This document shows, one piece after another, positions 49,420 to 55,299 of a stretch of DNA of 55,299 bases. The position numbers were made by a program, and so were the translations under genes. The notes beneath the pieces were generated by a model. The model saw only the letters and a list, made by a program, of their open reading frames with translations. It had not been told where the DNA came from and did no database searches. Source of the stretch: Curtobacterium sp. A7_M15 (GTDB lineage Bacteria > Actinomycetota > Actinomycetes > Actinomycetales > Microbacteriaceae); assembly GCF_030705415.1 (NCBI RefSeq), contig NZ_JAUZED010000004.1, positions 1 to 55,299 on the forward strand, written 5' to 3'. The first letter of the stretch is position 1. Each line of letters starts with the position of its first letter.

Positions 49420-50382
49420 TCAGGCGCGGTGGTCGCGGATTGCCTGCTCCGCCAGCTCGGCGTACGTCCACCCCAGGTCGAAGCCGGACGCCGACAGAGC
49501 CTGCGGCACGAGGGAGGTCTCGGTGAGCCCGGGCAGGACGTTCGCCTCGAGGAACCACGGGGTGCCCGCAGCATCGACGATGAGGTCCACGCGCGAGATG
49601 TGGCGGAGACCGAGAGCCTGGTGCGCCGACACGGCAGCGGTGGACGCTGCACCCGCGTAGTCCTCGGAGAGGCGCGCCGGCGTGTAGAAGGTGGTCTCGC
49701 CCGCGTTGTACCGCGCCTCGAACCCGTAGATGCCGTTCCGCGGGACGATCTCGACGGCGGAGAGCGCTACCGGACCGTCTCCGGTGTCGATGATCCCGAC
49801 GGCGACCTCGGTTCCGCGGATGAGTTGCTCGACCACGACGTCGTCGCAGTACGTGTAGGCGGTGACCATCGCACGCGGGAGGTCGTTCACGTCGTCCACG
49901 AGCGTGACACCCTGGGCGCTCCCTCCCCGGGCGGGCTTGACGGCGAGCGGGACCGGGTGCTCGGCTGCGATGCTCTCGAGGACACCGACCGCGCCGAGCT
50001 CTCGGAAGACATCGTGCGACAGCGTGACCGAGCGGGGCGTCCGGACCCCTGCTCGCGCGACCAGCGCTGAAGCGGTGGGCTTGTCCCATGCCAGCCGAGC
50101 CGACGTCGAACGTGAGCCGACGAACGGGATGTCGAGCGCCTCCAGGATGCCCCGCAGGGCGCCGTCTTCACCGGAGGCGCCGTGCAGTGCTGGCCACACG
50201 ACGTCCGGGCGGCTCTCCCGCAGTGTCGGGAGCAGGGATGCGTCAGCGTCCCGCAGGTCCACCTGCCAGCCGTACCCGGTCAGCGAGTCGGCCACCCGGC
50301 GGCCCGACCGCAAGGAGACGTCACGCTCGTGCGAGATCCCTCCCGCGACGACGACGACGTGACGGCGGGTGAGCTCGGCCAT
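49420..50382 (-). CDS. ddl: D-alanine--D-alanine ligase
   Basis: A 320-residue ATP-grasp ligase for the peptidoglycan stem. Motifs: GGISHERDVSLRSGRRV at the N-terminus, ALHGASGEDGALRGILE, VKPARGGSAQGV, VEQLIRGTEVAVGI, and LEANVLPGLTETSL with the metal ligands. The serine and tyrosine of the usual d-Ala loop region look normal. It fits with murJ and the DUF218 gene as an envelope group. Confidence 0.92.
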   Translation of the reverse strand: MAELTRRHVVVVAGGISHERDVSLRSGRRVADSLTGYGWQVDLRDADASLLPTLRESRPDVVWPALHGASGEDGALRGILEALDIPFVGSRSTSARLAWDKPTASALVARAGVRTPRSVTLSHDVFRELGAVGVLESIAAEHPVPLAVKPARGGSAQGVTLVDDVNDLPRAMVTAYTYCDDVVVEQLIRGTEVAVGIIDTGDGPVALSAVEIVPRNGIYGFEARYNAGETTFYTPARLSEDYAGAASTAAVSAHQALGLRHISRVDLIVDAAGTPWFLEANVLPGLTETSLVPQALSASGFDLGWTYAELAEQAIRDHRA

Positions 50383-50427
50383 GCGGATGGACCTCCGGTA
50401 CTGCTGATGGAACGAGAAAAGTGCTGG

Positions 50428-51732
50428 TCAGGAGACGTTCGGGGGCGGAGCGCTGACCGAGGATGCCGGTCGGACGACGGCGTTCGGCCGCGTCGCGGAG
50501 CCGAAGGTCTCCACGAGTTCGAGCTCGTCGTTCACGACGTTGGCGAGTCGCTTGACCCCCACGCGGATCTGCTCCGGGGTGGGGTAGCAGAACGACAGAC
50601 GGATGTGGCCGCCGCCCCTGCCGTCGGCGTAGAAGGCCGTTCCCGGCGTGTACGCGACGAGTTCCTTGACCGCGCGCGGCAGCATCCCCTTCGAGTCGAG
50701 CGACTCGGGCAGGGTCAGCCAGACGAAGAACCCGCCGTTCGGCTTGGTCCACGAGAGGTCCGGTAGGAACTCCCCCAGCGCGGAGAGCATGGCGTCGCGA
50801 CGCTCGGCGTAGAGACCGCGGAAGGTGTCGACCTGACCCTTCCAGTCCGCGGCGTCGAGGTAGGCGTTGACGACGTACTGGCCGAACGAGTTCGGCGCGA
50901 GGACGGCCGACTCGTTGGCGAGGACGAGCTTCTCGCGGATGGCATGCGGCGCGAGGGCCCAGCCGACGCGGAAGCCCGGCGCCAGCGTCTTGGAGAAGGA
51001 CCCCAGGTAGACGACGCCCTCCTCGTCGATGGATCGGATCGCCTGCGGTGCGGGCTCGTCGAACCAGAGGAGGCCGTAGGGGTTGTCCTCGAGGACGAGG
51101 ATGTTGTTCGAGCGGCAGATGTCGAGGATCTCGATGCGACGCTCGCGGCTGAGGGTCACACCGGCGGGGTTGTGGAAGTTGGGGATCGTGTAGAGGAACT
51201 TGATCCGCTTGCCCTGCGTGCGGAGGTTCGCGATCGCTTCGCGCAGCGCCTCGGGGACGAGACCGTTCTCGTCGGTGGTGACGTGCACGGTCTCGGCCTG
51301 GTACGAGCGGAAGACTCCGATCGCGCCGACGTAGGACGGCGACTCGGCGAGCACGACGTCGCCCGGGTCGATGAAGAGGCGGGTGACGAGGTCCAGCGCG
51401 TGCTGCGAACCCGTGGTCACGACGACGTCCTCGGCGCTGGCGCGGATGCCCTCGAGGCTCATCACGTCGACGATGTGCTCGCGCAGGGACCGCAGACCCT
51501 GTCCTCCGCCGTACTGGAGTGCCATGGCGGCGTCCTCGGCCATCACACGATCCAGGGAGCCCGTGACGAGCTCACGCGGCAGCGCCGAGACGTACGGCAT
51601 GCCGCCGGCGAGCGAGACCACCTCGGGCCGCGACGCGACGGCGAACAGGGCTCGGACCTCGGAGGCGCTCAGCCCGGCGGTGCGCTGGGCGTACGAGTCG
51701 TACCAGGGGTCGAGGCTGTTGCCGTTCGTCAT
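50428..51732 (-). CDS. PLP-dependent aminotransferase (class I/II; 2-aminoadipate transaminase-like)
   Basis: A 434-residue enzyme. GGAG is six bases before ATG 51732. The PLP Lys is in YLGSFSKTLAPGFRVGW, the cofactor Asn in IPNFHNPAGVT, and Arg in GHIRLSFCYP. It resembles the enzymatic half of MocR proteins and LysN, without a DNA-binding domain. The substrate is unknown; aromatic or branched-chain keto acids are possible. It lies 45 bases before ddl on the same strand. Confidence 0.85.
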   Translation of the reverse strand: MTNGNSLDPWYDSYAQRTAGLSASEVRALFAVASRPEVVSLAGGMPYVSALPRELVTGSLDRVMAEDAAMALQYGGGQGLRSLREHIVDVMSLEGIRASAEDVVVTTGSQHALDLVTRLFIDPGDVVLAESPSYVGAIGVFRSYQAETVHVTTDENGLVPEALREAIANLRTQGKRIKFLYTIPNFHNPAGVTLSRERRIEILDICRSNNILVLEDNPYGLLWFDEPAPQAIRSIDEEGVVYLGSFSKTLAPGFRVGWALAPHAIREKLVLANESAVLAPNSFGQYVVNAYLDAADWKGQVDTFRGLYAERRDAMLSALGEFLPDLSWTKPNGGFFVWLTLPESLDSKGMLPRAVKELVAYTPGTAFYADGRGGGHIRLSFCYPTPEQIRVGVKRLANVVNDELELVETFGSATRPNAVVRPASSVSAPPPNVS

Positions 51733-51885
51733 CGTGGCTCCGTTCCGCGGGTCCTGCCCGCCACTCACATTCCCGCCACACTACGACATCGACCCCGGAA
51801 ACCCGGGGTTCGCGTCAGGGCCGATCCTGAAGCTGTGGCCCGGAACGATGAACCGCCCCGCACCCGGTGTGGGTGCCGGAACGAG

Positions 51886-51922
51886 GAACGGCCCCGCACC
51901 CGGTGTGGGTGTGGGGCCGTTC
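51886..51922. terminator. Terminator of trxA
   Basis: A 16-bp stem, arm GAACGGCCCCGCACCC, with one G-U pair and loop GGTGT, eight bases past the trxA stop. A second, partial copy of the left arm and loop lies just beyond at 51850-51875. Confidence 0.85.
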
Positions 51923-51930
51923 GATGGGTC

Positions 51931-52257
51931 CTACGCGAGGAACTCTGCGAGGTCGGCCTCGAGCGCCGGCTTCGGCTTCGCGCCGATGACGGTCTTGACG
52001 ACCTCGCCGCCCTTGAAGACCTTCATGGCCGGGATCGAGGTGATCTGGTAGTTCATCGCGGACTGCGGGTTGTCGTCCACGTTGAGCTTCACGATCTCGA
52101 TCTTGCCGGCGTGCTCCTCGGCGATCTGGTCGAGGATCGGCGAGACCGCGCGACACGGGCCACACCACTCGGCCCAGAAGTCGACGAGGATCGTCTTGTC
52201 GGACTTGAGGACCTCGTCCGAGAAGGTGGCGTCGGTGACTGCCTTGGCGTTGGACAT
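51931..52257 (-). CDS. trxA: Thioredoxin
   Basis: A 108-residue thioredoxin with active site WCGPC in FWAEWCGPCRAVSP and the cis-Pro in ITSIPAMKVF. It reduces protein disulfides and is itself reduced by TrxB, encoded 63 bases upstream on the same strand. Confidence 0.96.
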   Translation of the reverse strand: MSNAKAVTDATFSDEVLKSDKTILVDFWAEWCGPCRAVSPILDQIAEEHAGKIEIVKLNVDDNPQSAMNYQITSIPAMKVFKGGEVVKTVIGAKPKPALEADLAEFLA

Positions 52258-52320
52258 GTGTGCTCCTTCGAGAAGTCGATCAGTGGGTGCAACGCTCCGG
52301 GCGCTGCGGTATTCCGTGGT

Positions 52321-53319
52321 TCAGGCTCGAGCGGCCTCGACGTCGACCGTGACGGGCGGTTCCGGCGTGACGCCCTCTGCCGGGACGGTCAGGGCGTCGT
52401 CGAGCTCGGCGAGGTACTTCTCGGCGTCGAGCGCTGCGACGGTGCCGGAGCCGGCTGCTGTGATCGCCTGACGGTAGGTCGGGTCGATGACGTCGCCGGC
52501 CGCGAACACGCCGGGGAGGTTCGTCTTCGAGGAGCGACCCTGGACCGCGATCGTGCCCTCGGGGGCGATGTCGATCTGGCCGTGGATCAGGTGCGTGCGC
52601 GGGTCGTTGCCGATCGCGATGAAGAGGCCGTCGAGGGCCAGTTCGCTCTCGGTGCCGTCCACCGTGTCGCGCAGCGTGACGCCGGTCACCGCGGAGTCAC
52701 CCGTGATGCCGGTGACCTCCTTGTTCCACGCGAACTCGATCTTCGGGTCGTTCATGGCCCGGTCCTGCATGATCTTCGACGCGCGCAGGGTGTCCTTGCG
52801 GTGGATGACCGTCACCTTGTCGGCGAAGCGCGTGAGGAACGTCGCCTCTTCCATGGCGGAGTCGCCACCGCCGACGACGGCGATGTTCTTCTGGCGGAAG
52901 AAGAAGCCGTCGCAGGTCGCGCACCAGCTGACGCCGTGACCGGACAGCCGCTCTTCGTCGGCGAGGCCGAGGTGGCGGTAGGCCGAACCGGTCGCGTAGA
53001 TGACCGCGAGGGCCTCGTACGTCTCGCCGGAGCCGACCGTGACCTTCTTGACGTCACCGGTGAGGTCGACCGACACAGCGTCGTCGTAGAGGACCTCGGC
53101 ACCGAACTTCTCGGCCTGTTCCTGCATCTTGATCATGAGGTCCGGGCCCTGGATCCCCTCGGGGAAGCCCGGGAAGTTCTCGACCTCGGTCGTCTTCGTG
53201 AGCTCGCCGCCGGTCTCGACGCTCGAGGCGACGATCAGGGGCTTGAGCTCCGCGCGTGCCGCGTAGATGCCGGCGGTGAACCCGGCCGGGCCGGAACCGA
53301 TGATGATGAGCTGGCGCAT
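52321..53319 (-). CDS. trxB: Thioredoxin-disulfide reductase
   Basis: A 332-residue flavoprotein. FAD motif IIGSGPAGFTAGIYAAR, redox pair in SWCATCDGFF, NADPH motif VVGGGDSAMEEA and GVFAAGDVIDPTYRQA. It uses NADPH to reduce thioredoxin. A Pro/Val-rich tail extends the C-terminus by about 20 residues. It is downstream of murJ by 80 bases. Confidence 0.96.
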   Translation of the reverse strand: MRQLIIIGSGPAGFTAGIYAARAELKPLIVASSVETGGELTKTTEVENFPGFPEGIQGPDLMIKMQEQAEKFGAEVLYDDAVSVDLTGDVKKVTVGSGETYEALAVIYATGSAYRHLGLADEERLSGHGVSWCATCDGFFFRQKNIAVVGGGDSAMEEATFLTRFADKVTVIHRKDTLRASKIMQDRAMNDPKIEFAWNKEVTGITGDSAVTGVTLRDTVDGTESELALDGLFIAIGNDPRTHLIHGQIDIAPEGTIAVQGRSSKTNLPGVFAAGDVIDPTYRQAITAAGSGTVAALDAEKYLAELDDALTVPAEGVTPEPPVTVDVEAARA

Positions 53320-53399
53320 GCCTCGCTGCCCCTTCCGTAGATGGCTGACCGGGTCAACACATGGTACCGGCGTGGCATTCCGCGCCAGCCGGGAGCGCG

Positions 53400-55169
53400 T
53401 CAGCGGCCGAGCCGCTTGCGCAGGATGTCGACGGCGCCCGTGATCTCACCGTTCTTCGCGACGACGAGCGCCCCGAAGTAGACGAGCACCATCACGGCGC
53501 CGGTGAGGACGATGGTGATCAGCGCGCCGGAGACGTCGGACATCGCGAAGCCGTCGGCCGAGAAGCCGCCGAAGAAGTTGACGACGACGAGACCCACGAC
53601 GCCGGAGATGAGCGCGGCGATGATGAACTGCACGTGCGACCGGGTGACGACCGGCCCCTCGATGCCGTGCAGACGCCGGCGGACCAGCACGAGCGCGATG
53701 ATCGTCTGCACCGACCCCGCGACGGTCGTGCACACCGCGATCGAGACGCCGATGACGTCGCCGGGGAAGGTCGCGACGGCGAGGGCTCCGATCACGAAGA
53801 GCACGGACTGGACGCACTGCATCAAGAAGGGCGTGCGGTGGTCGTGCAGCGCCCAGAACACCCGCTGGATGATGAAGAGCATGCTGAACAGGACGAGCCC
53901 GGGCATGTAGGCCCACAGGACCTCGGCCATCGCCTGCGTGTGGTCGAACCGGTTCTCCCAGATCCGCGCGAACGGCATCGCGAGCACGATGAGCGCGACG
54001 CTCGCGAACACGGTGAACAGGCCGACGATGCGGAGCGAGAGCGACAGGTTCCGGCGCACCGCCCCGAGGTCGCCACGCTCGGCGTCGTGGCTCATCCGCG
54101 TGAAGTACGCGGTCGCGATCGAGACCGCGATGATCGAGTGCGGGAGCATGAACAGCAGCCACGTCGTGCCGAGGGTGGCGATGCCGGCGCCACCGGCGAG
54201 CGAGGCGACGCGGGACTGCACGAGGCCGGCGAGCTGCGTCACGAGGATCATCGCGAAGAGCCACCCGGCGGCCGTCCCGGTCGAACGCAGACCGACCCCG
54301 CGCCAGCGGAAGTCCGGTCGGAAGGTCAGGCCGGCGCGCCGCCAGAAGAACGGCAGGAAGGCTGCCTGCGCGAACACGCCCAGCGACGCGCTGCCGGCGA
54401 GGACGGCGATCTTGAGCGCTGTCCACCCCTCGGTGCTGGCGTTCACGTCGCGACCACCGAACAGGGCGATGAAGACGATCAGGCCGGCGATCGCGATGAC
54501 GTTGTTGAGCAGCGGCGCCCAGGTGAAGGGGCCGAACACCTGCTTCGCGTTGAGGACCTCACCGAGGAGCGAGTACATCGCGTAGAAGAGGATCTGCGGC
54601 AGGCACCAGAACGCGAACGCGACCGCCAGGTCCGTCTGGGCCGGCGTGAAGCCCTTGCTGTCGCCGGACGCCTGCTGGCTGTACGCCCACACGAGGAACG
54701 GCGCCGCGAGCGTCGCGACGATCGTGATGACGATGAACACCGACCCGCCGAGCGTCACGATCTTGTTGACGTACGCCACACCGCCGTCGGTGTGCTGCTT
54801 CATCGAGCGCACGATCTGCGGGATCAGCACGGCGGACAGCAGGCCGCCCGCGATGAGCGCGTAGATGTTGTTCGGCAGCTGGTTCGAGATGCCGAAGGCG
54901 TTCGCGGCGTCGGAGCCGGTGTTGCCGATCGCGAAGGCGAGGACGAAGGTCTTCGCGAACCCGAGGACGCGCGACAGCATGGTGCCGGCGGCGAGCATCG
55001 CGCTGGCACGGCCGAGGCTGCGCTCCGCGGCCGGCTCTGCGTCGACGGACGGCTGGGGCTGGGTGGCGCTGATGGTCGGCTCCTCGGGGGCGGCTGTCGG
55101 TGCGTCGCGCACCGCGGTGTCTGACTGGAGGAACGGTGCCTGCCCGCCCCGCGGCGCTGCGGCCGGCAC
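53400..55169 (-). CDS. murJ: Lipid II flippase MurJ (MviN family), N-terminus uncertain
   Basis: At least 589 residues from the GTG at 55169, with 14 or so membrane helices. The family start is SAMLAAGTMLSRVLGFAKTF, with NAFGISNQLPNNIYALIAGG and QRVFWALHDHRTPF later. A disordered leader of about 55 residues precedes the first helix. The frame stays open to the window edge with an acidic stretch (HDEDDEDPNRLLEIQPAVG), so the true start is probably upstream of the 16-G run. The GTG has only a weak ribosome-binding site. Confidence 0.9.
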   Translation of the reverse strand: MPAAAPRGGQAPFLQSDTAVRDAPTAAPEEPTISATQPQPSVDAEPAAERSLGRASAMLAAGTMLSRVLGFAKTFVLAFAIGNTGSDAANAFGISNQLPNNIYALIAGGLLSAVLIPQIVRSMKQHTDGGVAYVNKIVTLGGSVFIVITIVATLAAPFLVWAYSQQASGDSKGFTPAQTDLAVAFAFWCLPQILFYAMYSLLGEVLNAKQVFGPFTWAPLLNNVIAIAGLIVFIALFGGRDVNASTEGWTALKIAVLAGSASLGVFAQAAFLPFFWRRAGLTFRPDFRWRGVGLRSTGTAAGWLFAMILVTQLAGLVQSRVASLAGGAGIATLGTTWLLFMLPHSIIAVSIATAYFTRMSHDAERGDLGAVRRNLSLSLRIVGLFTVFASVALIVLAMPFARIWENRFDHTQAMAEVLWAYMPGLVLFSMLFIIQRVFWALHDHRTPFLMQCVQSVLFVIGALAVATFPGDVIGVSIAVCTTVAGSVQTIIALVLVRRRLHGIEGPVVTRSHVQFIIAALISGVVGLVVVNFFGGFSADGFAMSDVSGALITIVLTGAVMVLVYFGALVVAKNGEITGAVDILRKRLGR

Positions 55170-55234
55170 CGGGTCGCCCCCGACCGCCGGCTGGATCTCG
55201 AGCAGCCGGTTCGGGTCCTCGTCGTCCTCGTCGT

Positions 55235-55299
55235 GGGGGGGGGGGGGGGGCCGGCGGGGGGTGAGGGGTGGGCCGAGGATTGCGGACCCGGAGAATGCG
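55235..55299. other. Low-quality contig end with a 16-G run
   Basis: A run of 16 G at 55235-55250 is followed by G-dominated sequence (GGCGGGGGGTGAGGGG). Nothing like it is seen elsewhere in the window. This is typical of sequencing artefact at the end of an assembly. Confidence 0.7.

Noticed and set aside
51842..51925. Direct repeats near trxA considered as a CRISPR or tandem-repeat array
   Set aside because: Only two units, explained by a terminator and a partial duplication.

Overview
The window looks like chromosomal DNA from a high-GC actinobacterium. Gene order, the small SSADH/putrescine-oxidase cluster and the style of the conserved proteins fit Microbacteriaceae, most likely Curtobacterium or a close relative (inferred from family knowledge; no search was run). 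It spans the replication-origin neighbourhood, with dnaA near 42 kb.

Left part, 0-18 kb: accessory metabolism. A permease of the putrescine type (APC family) and an aldehyde dehydrogenase lie at 0.5-3.4 kb. A vapBC toxin-antitoxin pair, glycogen debranching enzyme GlgX, a voltage-gated-type K+ channel, a divergent SDR/TetR pair, and small hypothetical and GNAT genes follow. Next is a tightly overlapping minus-strand operon for GABA transaminase, succinate-semialdehyde dehydrogenase and putrescine oxidase, with a divergent PucR/GabR-type regulator. A TetR regulator, a NUDIX hydrolase and a membrane protein close this part.

Middle part, 18-31 kb: the actinobacterial cell-envelope/division kinase operon, fhaA-fhaB-pstP-rodA-pbpA-pknA-pknB, most junctions being 4-bp ATGA/GTGA overlaps. 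It is followed by trpG/pabA, crgA, a rhomboid protease and ppiA, in the same neighbourhood order as in other Actinobacteria. tRNA-Leu(CAG) lies before it and tRNA-Ala(TGC) and tRNA-Ile(GAT) after it.

Origin core, 31-48 kb: on the minus strand dnaA-dnaN-gnd-recF-DUF721-gyrB-gyrA-DUF3566; on the plus strand rpmH-rnpA-yidD-yidC-jag-rsmG-parA-parB. DnaA boxes lie on both sides of dnaA. A further dense cluster of about nine box-like 9-mers sits 12 kb away, between the convergent crgA and rhomboid genes and fenced by their two terminators. This is the most unusual feature found. Four ParB-binding parS sites lie at 46.2, 48.3, 48.8 and 49.4 kb, two of them inside a DUF218 gene.

Right part, 48-55 kb, minus strand: DUF218/YdcF-like protein, D-Ala-D-Ala ligase, PLP aminotransferase, trxA, trxB and murJ. 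The last 65 bases contain a 16-G run and look like a poor-quality contig end.

Two general patterns stand out. At least eleven genes have a -10-like hexamer 6-7 nt before the start codon, which implies leaderless mRNAs. Five intergenic hairpins share the arm GACGGGAGGCGCGG or close variants of it and form one repeat family.
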